The notes beneath the pieces were generated by a model. The model did no database searches. It saw only the letters and a list, made by a program, of their open reading frames with translations, and had not been told where the DNA came from. A DNA stretch of 28,986 bases from HGM04593 sp045657945 (GTDB lineage Bacteria; Bacteroidota; Bacteroidia; Bacteroidales; Bacteroidaceae): the NCBI GenBank assembly GCA_045657945.1, contig JAZOUB010000046.1:1-28986 (forward strand), read 5' to 3'. Both the position numbers and the translations under genes were made by a program. Below are positions 7,634-15,082 of this stretch, piece after piece. The first letter of the stretch is position 1; every line of letters begins with the position of its first letter.

Positions 7634-7989
7634 TTCTGTTTTTCAACCAACTCTATCAACTCTTTAAGTTCGTCGAGAGAAATCTTCTCCTCTTTTACAA
7701 GTGACGAAACTGCATTCAAGTATGAACTGCCAAAGTAGCGACTAACCACACTACCCAATGATTGCTTGCCATATTCGGCTTCACTCACAGTTGCATAGTA
7801 ACGATGAGTGTTACCGAATGCCTCGTGCGCTACATAGCCCTTCGCCTCAAGGCCACGCACAATTGTAGAGATTGTGTTGAAATGAGGTTTTGGCTCATCA
7901 AGCAAGTCAATAATCTCCTTTACAAACAATGCGCCCTTCTCCCAAAAGAGCTTCATCAGTTCCTCTTCTCTCTTTGTCAAGTTCTTCAT
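7630..7989 (-). CDS. BlaI/MecI/CopY-family transcriptional repressor
   Basis: 119 residues, the usual length for this family. The N-terminal winged helix (about 1-80) has KREEELMKLFWEKGALFVKE, the recognition region PHFNTISTIVRGLEAKGYV and the wing GNTHRYYATVS. The C-terminal 40 residues form the dimerisation helices. BlaI-type dimers bind dyad operators and are removed by cleavage by the partner M56 protein, encoded immediately downstream with a 4-bp overlap. The upstream 110 bp carry three AACTA-N7-TAGTT dyads, a fitting autoregulatory operator. Target genes beyond the operon are unknown. Confidence 0.93.
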   Translation of the reverse strand: MKNLTKREEELMKLFWEKGALFVKEIIDLLDEPKPHFNTISTIVRGLEAKGYVAHEAFGNTHRYYATVSEAEYGKQSLGSVVSRYFGSSYLNAVSSLVKEEKISLDELKELIELVEKQK

Positions 7990-8034
7990 AATATTGAGTT
8001 TTTATATTATCAAACTATAAAATTTGTCGGCACA

Positions 8035-8101
8035 AACTATTTTCTTTAGTTCTTACCACAAAGAACTATATTTTTTAGTTGCCAAACTAATTTTAATAGT
8101 T
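8035..8101. promoter_or_regulatory. three-copy dyad operator candidate upstream of blaI
   Basis: Three perfect copies of the 17-bp dyad AACTA-N7-TAGTT lie at 8035-8051, 8064-8080 and 8085-8101, with centres 29 and 21 bp apart. A half-site, CAAACTATA, lies at 8011-8019. The dyads sit 46-112 bp upstream of the blaI start, where its promoter must lie. Short dyads of comparable size are the known operator form for the BlaI/MecI/CopY family, but the half-site differs from the TACA/TGTA type. Copy number and position are seen directly; the role is inferred. Confidence 0.65.
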
Positions 8102-8516
8102 AAAAGAAGTTAACATATAAAAAATCCCTTTATTGATAGGAGATATTGGGTCAGTAGAAATTTAGTGTGGACATTGCACCGTCCTCCTATAGTTATATTC
8201 TACAGCAGTATTTAACTTTATTCATTCACTTGAATTTTCTTCAAGTTACGCGTCAAAGTCCACGATGTATGTCAATGAATTTTCATTGCAAAAGGTAATT
8301 CCCCGCCAACGGCGGAAGGGCAGCGTTGGGAGGCACAGCGAGTAGCCGAGCAATGCTTGGAAACAGGCGGCATGATGTTTGAGCGCAGCGAGTTCTTGCC
8401 GCCCCAAGCATTGCGACAAGCAGCGAGTGGCGAGGTGCACACCGACTGAAAGATGTCGCAAAGCGACTCTTGAGCAAAGGAAGCACCGAATGCCGTACAC
8501 GACTGCCCCGTTTTTG

Positions 8517-8536
8517 GTACTTTTTTAAAAAAGTAC
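8517..8536. repeat. 20-bp perfect palindrome
   Basis: GTAC, six T, six A, GTAC: perfectly self-complementary over 20 bp, at the right-hand edge of the GC-rich repeat block. It could act as a bidirectional terminator-like structure or be the terminus of the repeat element. Confidence 0.7.
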
Positions 8537-8851
8537 AGAAAGAACGACTACAGAATGAATATAAGAAAACTGAACAAGGTTTAAAATTGCGAGTAAGCGA
8601 ATTTCTTGATTAAGCGAGCTTAACACAAACTTGTTTGATGTTATACTGCGAGTGATAAAGAAATCAACAATGTTAATGTGGGTAAACTTGTTTACACACA
8701 AAGCGAGACAATGAAATTGCAGCGAAATTAAATTGTCAGTTAATTCAATACATCAATAAGCTATATCCCAAACTTAAAGTAAACCGGATTATCCACACCT
8801 TTTTGCTACTGAGCCGAGATATTGCCGTTCAGGCATTTACCAAAGGCATAA

Positions 8852-8885
8852 AAAAAGCGAATGACTGACCAGTCATTCGCTTTTT
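8852..8885. terminator. pyrG terminator (bidirectional form)
   Basis: Arms AAAAAGCGAATGACT (8852-8866) and AGTCATTCGCTTTTT (8871-8885) form a 15-bp stem with loop GACC. In the minus transcript of pyrG the hairpin is followed by a U run; the flanking A and T runs make it usable in both directions. It lies 20 bp beyond the pyrG stop. Confidence 0.88.
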
Positions 8886-8905
8886 ACTATTATAGGATAT
8901 TAGTT

Positions 8906-10510
8906 TTAATTCTTGCGTGCTACCACATTCTTCACAAAGTCCATTACCACTGGCGATGGGTGAAGAACTGTACTTGAATACTGTGGCTCATAGATTACAC
9001 CCATGTACCAGTCACAAGCAGGGAACTCCACGATGTCAACCAAACCGCTGTCGGGGTGAACACCTGTGCAAGCCAAGCCTGCGCCAACAAGAGCATCGCG
9101 ATACTCCGTGTTCAACTCATAACGGTGGTAGTGACGCTCTACAACCTTCTCCTCGCCATAGATAGTGTATGCCTTGCTGTCCTTTGCAAGAACGGTGTCG
9201 TAACCACCACGGCGCATTATACCGAATGGGTTGCCAACGCTCTTCAGGTCTTCCATGACATCAACGATGCGGTGAGTAGTAGCCTCGTTCATCTCGTAGC
9301 TGTTTGCATCGGCATAGCCAAGAATGTTACGTGCAACCTCAATAGCCATTACCTGCATACCCAAACCGATACCAAGTGTCACAAGATTATTCTCGCGGCA
9401 GTACTTTGCAGCAATAACCTTGCCCTCGAAACCGCGTGGGCCAACACCCGGACAAATGATGTAACCATCCATACCCTTGAGTGCATTTGCAACGTTCTCC
9501 TCGGTAATCTTCTCGCTGTTGATGAAGTGAGGTTTTATCTTGCAGTCGTTGTATGTACCGCACTGTGAAAGGCTCTCATGGATACTCTTGTATGCATCCT
9601 GAAGATCGTACTTGCCAACAAGACCGATATTGATGACTCTCTTTGCGTTGTTGCGACGCTCAACGAATGAACGCCAAGGTTTCATCTCGGGAGTCTCGCC
9701 AACCTCCTCGCCTGTGAGGCGAAGAATAGCTGCATCGAGACCCTGCTCCTGCATCTTGATGGGCACCTCGTAGATTGAAGGCACATCAAGGCTCTGTACA
9801 ACGCAGTCGGGCATTACATTACAGAAGCTTGCAACCTTCTTGCAAAGACCGGTACTCAACTTGTGCTCTGCACGGAGAACCAAGCAGTCGGGCTGGATAC
9901 CGAGGCTCTGCAACTGCTTTACAGAGTGCTGTGTAGGCTTTGTCTTGAGCTCACCTGCAGCAGAGAGATAAGGAACATATGTCAAGTGAACGCAAACTGC
10001 GCGACGGCCAAGTTCCCACTTCAACTGGCGGATAGCCTCAAGGAATGGCAAACCCTCGATGTCGCCTACAGTACCACCGATCTCGGTAATCACAAAGTCG
10101 AACTTCTCCTTTGTGCTGCCACGCTTCATCTTGCGCTTGATTTCGTCTGTGATATGAGGGATAACCTGTACGGTCTTGCCAAGATACTCGCCACGGCGCT
10201 CCTTCTCAATAACCTCGCTGTAGATGCGACCGGTTGTAAAGGTGTTCCAACGTGTGGTCTTGATATCGGTGAAACGCTCATAGTGACCCAGGTCAAGGTC
10301 GGCCTCGTGACCGTCGATAGTGATATAGCACTCACCATGCTCCTGTGGGTTCAATGTACCAGGAGAAACATTGATATATGGGTCAAATTTCTGGATTGTA
10401 ACCTTGTATCCTCTCGCCTGAAGCAACTTACCGATAGATGCCGAGATGATACCTTTACCGAGAGACGATGCAACACCGCCGGTGACGAAGATGAATTTTG
10501 TTTCAGCCAT
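8906..10510 (-). CDS. pyrG: CTP synthase with degenerate glutaminase domain
   Basis: 534 residues, normal length. CTP synthase converts UTP to CTP with ATP and ammonia, normally drawn from glutamine by a C-terminal class I amidotransferase domain. The synthetase half (1-270) looks intact: the P-loop region VTGGVASSLGKGI, the EIGGTVGDIE acid motif and the KTKPTQHSVK nucleotide-binding segment. The amidotransferase half (about 290-530) is recognisable but has lost its triad. The nucleophile motif GICLGMQ reads GIGLGMQ (Gly382), the usual FHPE reads YEPQ (Glu508, Gln510), and the oxyanion-hole stretch reads CPGVGPRG instead of the usual PGGFGxRG. The reading frame is open throughout, so this is not a frameshift. 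The protein should need free ammonia or an external amidotransferase, or serve a regulatory role. Promoter at 10570-10600, terminator at 8852-8885; monocistronic. Confidence 0.93.
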   Translation of the reverse strand: MAETKFIFVTGGVASSLGKGIISASIGKLLQARGYKVTIQKFDPYINVSPGTLNPQEHGECYITIDGHEADLDLGHYERFTDIKTTRWNTFTTGRIYSEVIEKERRGEYLGKTVQVIPHITDEIKRKMKRGSTKEKFDFVITEIGGTVGDIEGLPFLEAIRQLKWELGRRAVCVHLTYVPYLSAAGELKTKPTQHSVKQLQSLGIQPDCLVLRAEHKLSTGLCKKVASFCNVMPDCVVQSLDVPSIYEVPIKMQEQGLDAAILRLTGEEVGETPEMKPWRSFVERRNNAKRVINIGLVGKYDLQDAYKSIHESLSQCGTYNDCKIKPHFINSEKITEENVANALKGMDGYIICPGVGPRGFEGKVIAAKYCRENNLVTLGIGLGMQVMAIEVARNILGYADANSYEMNEATTHRIVDVMEDLKSVGNPFGIMRRGGYDTVLAKDSKAYTIYGEEKVVERHYHRYELNTEYRDALVGAGLACTGVHPDSGLVDIVEFPACDWYMGVIYEPQYSSTVLHPSPVVMDFVKNVVARKN

Positions 10511-10569
10511 ATTTTTAAAGTTTTTTTATTACAATTAAATAATGTCCAAAACAATCATCTTTGGACACG

Positions 10570-10600
10570 CAAAGTTAATGCAAAGTATAGTTACTTCAAA
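10570..10600 (-). promoter_or_regulatory. pyrG promoter
   Basis: Minus strand: -33 TTTG (10600-10597), a 19-bp spacer, and -7 TAACTTTG (10577-10570), an exact TAnnTTTG match. It lies 60 bp upstream of the pyrG start codon. Confidence 0.75.
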
Positions 10601-10619
10601 AAAAAGTCCCGTTTTTTTA

Positions 10620-10805
10620 TAAACAACTGTAGAAATTTAAATGGCAAACGGAAATGTGAAAACGGAAAACGGAAAGCCGCGAATAATAAGCAAGAGCAGA
10701 GAAAAAGTTCACTTTCACTATGCCGAGCGGGCGCAGGTTCAAGCGCACGAATGCGGTTAAAGCCTAAAGTTTAATTTAACCGAGGTTGTAGCACCATTTC
10801 AGTTT
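10620..10805. other. intergenic region with repeat fragments
   Basis: No gene seen. It contains AACGGAAA-type repeats (about 10642-10675), a 31-bp segment (10733-10763, GCAGGTTCAAGC and onward) shared in diverged form with 4921-4952 on the opposite strand, and TTCAC(C/T)TTT repeats near 10800-10830 that run into the 3' end of the maf gene. Confidence 0.5.
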
Positions 10806-11399
10806 TCACCTTTCACTTTTCACCTTCCTAAGCTCACAATACAGCCTTTGCACCGGGAGACCCATCACATTGAAGTAAGAGCCATTGATACCGGTAATGC
10901 CAATATACCCGATCCACTCCTGCACGCCATACGAGCCCGCCTTGTCCATCGGGCGGTATTTCTGTACATAGTATTCTATTTCCTCGTCGGTAAGCTCGGC
11001 GAATACGACATCGGACTGCGCAACAAAGCAGCGCTGCTCCTCCTTTGTGGTAATCGTCACACCGGTGAACACCGAATGTGCCTTGCCCGACATACTGCGC
11101 AGCATGCGGCGCGCGTCGGCCTCATCGACAGGCTTGCCAAGTGCTGCTCCATCGAGCCACACAATGGTATCGGCAGTAATCACAAGCTCATCATCCGCCA
11201 TAATGGGGCGATAGGCATCGGCCTTCTTCTTGCTTATATAAAGAGGAATGTCACCACCCTGCAGTGTAGAGGGGTAAGACTCATCAACATCGGGCAACGC
11301 GCGGACAACAAACTCCACATCAAGACCCGCAAGCAATTCGCGACGGCGTGGCGACGCCGACGCAAGTATTATTTTGTATTTCTTTAAATTGTCAAGCAT
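10806..11399 (-). CDS. maf: Maf-family nucleotide pyrophosphatase (dTTP/UTP pyrophosphatase type)
   Basis: 197 residues, normal length. Maf proteins hydrolyse non-canonical or excess nucleoside triphosphates to monophosphates in the cytoplasm. Visible motifs are the N-terminal substrate loop ILASASPRRRELL (11-23), DVDES (37-41), the catalytic-region ADTIV with Asp77, GKP near 92, the SMSGKAHSVFTGV stretch, and DKAGSYGVQEWIG followed by GSYFNVMGLPV, typical of the YhdE subgroup. The extreme C-terminus (KVKSER) is encoded by a TTCAC-type repeat that continues into the intergenic DNA, so the stop may have drifted. It is last in a leftward group with the KdsC-like gene, the DUF2520-type gene and the nitroreductase, after a 140-bp gap. 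Confidence 0.92.
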   Translation of the reverse strand: MLDNLKKYKIILASASPRRRELLAGLDVEFVVRALPDVDESYPSTLQGGDIPLYISKKKADAYRPIMADDELVITADTIVWLDGAALGKPVDEADARRMLRSMSGKAHSVFTGVTITTKEEQRCFVAQSDVVFAELTDEEIEYYVQKYRPMDKAGSYGVQEWIGYIGITGINGSYFNVMGLPVQRLYCELRKVKSER

Positions 11400-11539
11400 A
11401 GTTAATAAAAGCGGAAAGGTTAAAGGTTAAATCCAAGGTCAAGAACCGAGGATTCGACAATGCCAACAGTAATTAGTCGCGGGCAGCATTGACAAAAACA
11501 AGCGCAACGCAGCAATCACCATTTTAGAAAACCAAACAG

Positions 11540-12058
11540 TTACCAGCCGAATGCATTCGCCTCATCCATCCACTTCCCCTGCGCACGCATAACCTGCTCA
11601 ATGACATCACGGCCACAGCCTTCGCCTCCGTTGATTGGAGAGATATATTTTGAGAGGTTCTTGATTTCAACTGCTGCATCGGCAGGGCAAACGGGAAGAC
11701 CTACGATTTGCATTACTTCATAATCAGGGATGTCATCGCCCATATAAAGAATCTCCTCGGGGGCAAGTTCATACATGAGTATGAGCTCTTCGAGGCAATC
11801 TTTTTTTATTGAAGCACCGGTATATACATCGGTAATGCCAAGGCCGTTGTAGCGTACTTTGACTGCCTCGGTGCGTGCACCGGTAATAATGGCAACATGG
11901 AAACCGGCTTTTACAGCAAGCTGCAGGGCATAACCGTCTTTTATATTAACGGTGCGCATTGGTTCCCCATTGGGATACATTGATATTGTCTCACGGCTAA
12001 GCACTCCATCTACATCAAAAATGAGTGCCTTTATCTTCTCAAGATCGTAGTTTATCAT
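11540..12058 (-). CDS. kdsC: HAD-superfamily phosphatase, KdsC-like (3-deoxy-D-manno-octulosonate 8-phosphate phosphatase)
   Basis: 172 residues, the usual size for cap-less KdsC-type HAD phosphatases. Motif I is FDVDGVLS (Asp15 nucleophile, Asp17). Motif II is in AIITGAR, Lys is in SIKKDCLEEL, and motif III is MGDDIPDYEVM. The C-terminal GGEGCGRDVIEQV matches the active-site tail of KdsC enzymes, which dephosphorylate Kdo-8-phosphate in lipopolysaccharide core synthesis. KdsC forms a tetramer. The same fold is shared with the phosphatase domains of CMP-sialate/Kdo pathways, so the sugar is inferred. It lies between maf and the Rossmann protein gene, all leftward, with about 140 bp on each side. 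Confidence 0.85.
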   Translation of the reverse strand: MINYDLEKIKALIFDVDGVLSRETISMYPNGEPMRTVNIKDGYALQLAVKAGFHVAIITGARTEAVKVRYNGLGITDVYTGASIKKDCLEELILMYELAPEEILYMGDDIPDYEVMQIVGLPVCPADAAVEIKNLSKYISPINGGEGCGRDVIEQVMRAQGKWMDEANAFGW

Positions 12059-12060
12059 AA

Positions 12061-12195
12061 TTATTGGGTAGTCTTAGATTCAATCCCCTCCCTGCTACGC
12101 AGTACTCTCCATTATAAATATGTGGGAGAGTTCCTCCACTCCACAGAGGGGAGGTGTCGGTTTACCGACGGAGGGGAGTTGGGAGTTGCAAGTTA
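12061..12195. repeat. short intergenic repeat fragment
   Basis: Holds CCCCTCCCTGC and its near-complement GGGGAGG words, and the hairpin GTCGG-TTTA-CCGAC (12157-12170). This resembles a small dispersed inverted-repeat element or terminator-like structure between the KdsC-like gene and its upstream neighbour. No open reading frame is credible here. Confidence 0.4.
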
Positions 12196-12966
12196 CTATT
12201 TATTTCTCTTCATTATATAATTGCTCAAGGTTTCGTATATGTTGGCAAGCTCGTCGTCGAGCATTGACTTGTGGGCATTCATCACATTGTTGTCGCCACG
12301 GCGAGCCGGGCCGGTCTGTGCCTCGAGGGGCGACATGCGATGCACCTTGCTTGCAGCCTCATCAATGAGAGGCAGCATGGCATCGAACGGCAAACCGTTG
12401 CGCTGCATAAGTTCGTATGCCATATTATATACAGCATTTGGAAAGTTGCAGGCAAAGACTGCTGCCACATGCAAGGAACAGCGTTGCTCACTGGTAGCAT
12501 AGACAACCTTATCGCTGATGACAGAGGCAGTCTTTCTTATGAGCCCGGTGACATCATCGTTGCATCCCTCAATGAAGGTCGTGATGTTCTTGAGAGATAC
12601 AGGATTGCTTTTGTTTACTGTCTGCATTGGATAGAGCACGCCATAACGCAACGCACCGGCCTCGCGCAGGGCATCCATTGGGATGCTGCCGGCAGTGTGC
12701 AGCAGCAAAGACGCAGGGAATTTTTGCGCCACAGCAGCAGCAACTTCGCGCAAGGCATTGTCGGCAACGGATATTATTACGATGTCGGCAACCGGCAATA
12801 AGGCAAGGTCATTGGTGAATGCACACCCCACCCTGTCACCAAGTTGCGCTGCCGACTCAAGCGTACGACTCCACACTGCGACAGGAGCATTGCCGCCATC
12901 CTTCAAAGCGCAGGCAATGGCAGTAGCCATGTTGCCGGCCCCCACGAGCACTACTCTATCATTCAT
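12196..12966 (-). CDS. DUF2520 / Rossmann-like NAD(P)-binding protein
   Basis: 256 residues from ATG 12966. The N-terminal Rossmann motif VVLVGAGNMATAIA (5-18) and the VWSRT segment that follows resemble pyrroline-5-carboxylate-reductase-like dehydrogenases. The C-terminal helical half (about 155-250) has the DUF2520 pattern HVAAVFACNFPNAVYNMAYEL and the GPARRGD loop. The enzymatic substrate is unknown; an NAD(P)-dependent dehydrogenase role is inferred from the fold. The start was chosen because the Rossmann motif begins immediately there and because it overlaps the nitroreductase stop by 8 bp, which suggests coupled translation; a start at 13047 would add an implausible basic leader overlapping the neighbour. 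Confidence 0.85.
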   Translation of the reverse strand: MNDRVVLVGAGNMATAIACALKDGGNAPVAVWSRTLESAAQLGDRVGCAFTNDLALLPVADIVIISVADNALREVAAAVAQKFPASLLLHTAGSIPMDALREAGALRYGVLYPMQTVNKSNPVSLKNITTFIEGCNDDVTGLIRKTASVISDKVVYATSEQRCSLHVAAVFACNFPNAVYNMAYELMQRNGLPFDAMLPLIDEAASKVHRMSPLEAQTGPARRGDNNVMNAHKSMLDDELANIYETLSNYIMKRNK

Positions 12967-13495
12967 TTCCAAAACTTCCAATATGTACCTTGTCCCACTG
13001 CATGTTCTCCTCGTCAAAGGGTTGCGTTTCACGGGCCTTGTGTCCAAGACCTACAATTGAAAGCACGGCATAGTGTGACGGAATATCCAACAATGCACGC
13101 ACATTGTCCTCGGCAAGATTACCATCGGCATCCTTGCGAAGGCGCATCTGCACCCAGCAACTGCCAAGACCATACTCCTCGGCCGCAAGCTGCAGGATTA
13201 TTGTAGCTATAGAGCAATCCTCTATCCACACATCGGTCTTTGTGGTATCGCCAAGCACAACCACTGCCATCGCTGCTCCCTCGAGCAACCCGGCACCATG
13301 TTCCTTTACCTGCGACAACGCCTTCAGGACAGCCTTGTCCTCGACAAGGACAAACTCCCAAGGGTTAATCCTGCGCCCCGACGGTGACATAAGCACCGCT
13401 TTCATCAGGTTGCACACAGTATCCTTATCAATAAGTTCATCGGTGAACACACGCGAAGTGCGTCTTTGCTTCAACAATTCCAGAAAATTCTCCAT
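12959..13495 (-). CDS. nitroreductase-family FMN oxidoreductase
   Basis: 178 residues. The N-terminal LLKQRRTSRVFTDELI carries the FMN-phosphate-binding Arg pair, followed by the SPSGRRINPWEFVLV segment and a C-terminal IVGLGHKARE that also contacts FMN, as in the nitroreductase fold. These enzymes are homodimers that reduce nitro compounds, quinones or flavins with NAD(P)H; the physiological substrate is not predictable. It is first in the leftward cluster with an 8-bp overlap onto the DUF2520-type gene. The likely promoter lies at 13514-13544. Confidence 0.88.
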   Translation of the reverse strand: MENFLELLKQRRTSRVFTDELIDKDTVCNLMKAVLMSPSGRRINPWEFVLVEDKAVLKALSQVKEHGAGLLEGAAMAVVVLGDTTKTDVWIEDCSIATIILQLAAEEYGLGSCWVQMRLRKDADGNLAEDNVRALLDIPSHYAVLSIVGLGHKARETQPFDEENMQWDKVHIGSFGNE

Positions 13496-13513
13496 ACATT
13501 ATTTATTATACCG

Positions 13514-13544
13514 CGAAGATACATTTTTAAAGCGAAACAACAAA
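13514..13544 (-). promoter_or_regulatory. candidate promoter for the nitroreductase operon
   Basis: Minus strand: TTTG (13544-13541), a 19-bp spacer, and TATCTTCG (13521-13514), one base off TAnnTTTG. It is 19 bp upstream of the nitroreductase start codon. Confidence 0.5.
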
Positions 13545-13612
13545 CATGTACAAACAAAATGCCAAGGCGATTGTTGGAATAATAGAATTCACAACTGCAT
13601 AACGCGCATTCA

Positions 13613-13687
13613 TGTCATCTTGAGCAAAGCGAAAGATCTGATTGAAGCGTCATTGAAGAGATTCCTCACACAAGGTTCGGAATGACA
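13613..13687. repeat. GTCAT-bounded imperfect inverted-repeat element
   Basis: About 75 bp with imperfect inverted ends, TGTCATCTTGAGC (left) and GTTCGGAATGACA (right), and an internal AGCAAAGCGAAAGATCT word. It resembles the short REP-like elements (consensus GTCATnCTGAGC...GATCT) common in intergenic DNA of many bacteria. It ends 22 bp before the malic enzyme start. Confidence 0.55.
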
Positions 13688-13709
13688 ATTATAAAACAGA
13701 GATATATTT

Positions 13710-15056
13710 ATGGACGATTCTTTCAAAGACAAGGCACTTGAATACCACAGCGAGGGAAAGCCGGGCAAGACATCTACAATGCCAAGCAAACCCTTGGAGA
13801 CACCCGAAGAACTCCTGATGGCATACACTCCGGGCGTTGCAGCTCCAGCGATGGAAATAAACAAGGAGCGTTGGAAAGCCTACCGTTACACCAACAAGGG
13901 CAATCTTGTGGCAGTCATCAGCAACGGCAGTTCGCTGCTTGGTCTTGGCAACAAAGGAGCACTGGCATCCAAACCTGTGATGGAAGGCAAGGCCATGCTT
14001 TTCAAGACATATGCCGACATTGACGCGTTCGACATTGAGATAAGCGATGAAGAACCCGAGAGAATCGTTGCCACCATACAGGCACTCGCGCCCACATTCG
14101 GCGGCATAAACCTCGAGGACATAAAGGCGCCCGAATGTTTCTACATAGAAAAGCGGTTGCGCGAACTGCTCGACATCCCCGTTCTGCACGACGACCAGCA
14201 CGGCACAGCCGTCACCGTTGCCGCAGCCTTGCTCAACGCCTGCGAAATCACAGGCAAGAACATCGGTAACATAAGGATTGTAATCAACGGCGCCGGCGCG
14301 GCAGCCATTTCAAGTGCCACAATGCTGTTGGAGCTGGGTGTCGCACGCGAACATATTACCATGCTCGACAGCAAGGGAGTCATCAACACCCGCCGCACCG
14401 ACCTCAACGAAATGAAGCGCAGCTTTGCAACCGACAGCAGCGCCACCACCCTTTCACAGGCTATAGATGGTGCCGATGCCTTCATTGGGCTCTCAAAGGG
14501 CGACCTGCTAAAAGAGAGTGACATCAAATCAATGTCAAAGTCACCAATAATATTCGCACTTGCCAATCCTGTACCCGAAATATCATACAAACAGGCCAAG
14601 CAATGGCGCCCCGAAGCCATTGTTGCCACAGGGCGCAGTGACAGCCCCAACCAGATAAACAATGTGCTCTCTTTCCCCTACCTGTTCCGCGGAGCGCTCG
14701 ACACACTGTCGACAACCATAAACGAAGCGATGAAGATTGCTGCGGCAAAAGCGATAGCGGCCATTGCGCAGCAGCCGGCAAGCAAGGAGATTGAGGAACA
14801 ATATGGCAACAGTTTCACCTTTGGCAAGGAGTACATCCTGCCCAAACCCGGCGACAAACGGTTGCTCATCCAAGTATCATCGGCTGTGGCACAAGCAGCA
14901 ATGGAGAGCGGCGTTGCACGGCGCAGCATAGCATCATTCAGCGAATATAGCCAAACCTTGCTCAAGCGCGTAGATAACGAAAACTTCTTTGCACGCGAAT
15001 ACCTGAGGCACAGGGCAGGCCGCCACGGAAGCGAGAGAGAAAGGGAACTGACGTAA
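13710..15056 (+). CDS. NAD(P)-dependent malic enzyme, short form without phosphotransacetylase domain
   Basis: 448 residues. It catalyses oxidative decarboxylation of malate to pyruvate. Motifs are MAYTPGVAAP with catalytic Tyr39, GNKGALASKPVMEGKA with catalytic Lys94, FGGINLEDI and DDQHGTA for metal binding, and the Rossmann loop INGAGAAA (192-199). The N-terminal and NAD-binding domains match the bacterial MaeB type, but the protein stops where the larger MaeB enzymes (about 750-760 residues) continue into a phosphotransacetylase-like regulatory domain. The C-terminus is a hydrophilic tail (RHGSERERELT). Such short forms exist, so this may be normal rather than truncated. Cofactor preference is uncertain. 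A candidate terminator lies about 27 bp downstream. I saw no clear TAnnTTTG promoter. Confidence 0.9.
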   Translation: MDDSFKDKALEYHSEGKPGKTSTMPSKPLETPEELLMAYTPGVAAPAMEINKERWKAYRYTNKGNLVAVISNGSSLLGLGNKGALASKPVMEGKAMLFKTYADIDAFDIEISDEEPERIVATIQALAPTFGGINLEDIKAPECFYIEKRLRELLDIPVLHDDQHGTAVTVAAALLNACEITGKNIGNIRIVINGAGAAAISSATMLLELGVAREHITMLDSKGVINTRRTDLNEMKRSFATDSSATTLSQAIDGADAFIGLSKGDLLKESDIKSMSKSPIIFALANPVPEISYKQAKQWRPEAIVATGRSDSPNQINNVLSFPYLFRGALDTLSTTINEAMKIAAAKAIAAIAQQPASKEIEEQYGNSFTFGKEYILPKPGDKRLLIQVSSAVAQAAMESGVARRSIASFSEYSQTLLKRVDNENFFAREYLRHRAGRHGSERERELT

Positions 15057-15082
15057 CTGTACCACCCCACTTGTCCCGTAGA

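Larger units (their letters stand above)
8102..8905. repeat. non-coding, inverted-repeat-rich intergenic region
   Basis: About 800 bp without a credible gene. It contains a hairpin CTTGAA/TTCAAG (about 8229-8245); a GC-rich block (about 8280-8500) with CCGCC/GGCGG and a large stem-loop whose arms GCAATGCTTGG (8350-8360) and CCAAGCATTGC (8404-8414) enclose GGCGGCA (8366-8372) and TGCCGCC (8397-8403); the 20-bp palindrome at 8517-8536; and the dyad GTAAAC-TT-GTTTAC (8682-8695). The word ATTGCAAAAGGTAAT recurs at 28725. It looks like a dispersed non-coding repeat element or nested fragments of one. Confidence 0.65.

Noticed and set aside
8246..8500. 84-residue minus-strand open frame
   Set aside because: It lies entirely in the GC-rich inverted-repeat block, with no protein-like features, ribosome-binding site or promoter.
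9056..9568. 170-residue open frame opposite pyrG, and the 303-residue frame at 9863-10774
   Set aside because: They are antisense shadows of the strongly supported CTP synthase gene.
12967..13047. Longer N-terminus of the DUF2520 protein
   Set aside because: The extra 27 residues overlap the nitroreductase gene and precede the Rossmann motif with unrelated basic sequence; ATG 12966 is better.
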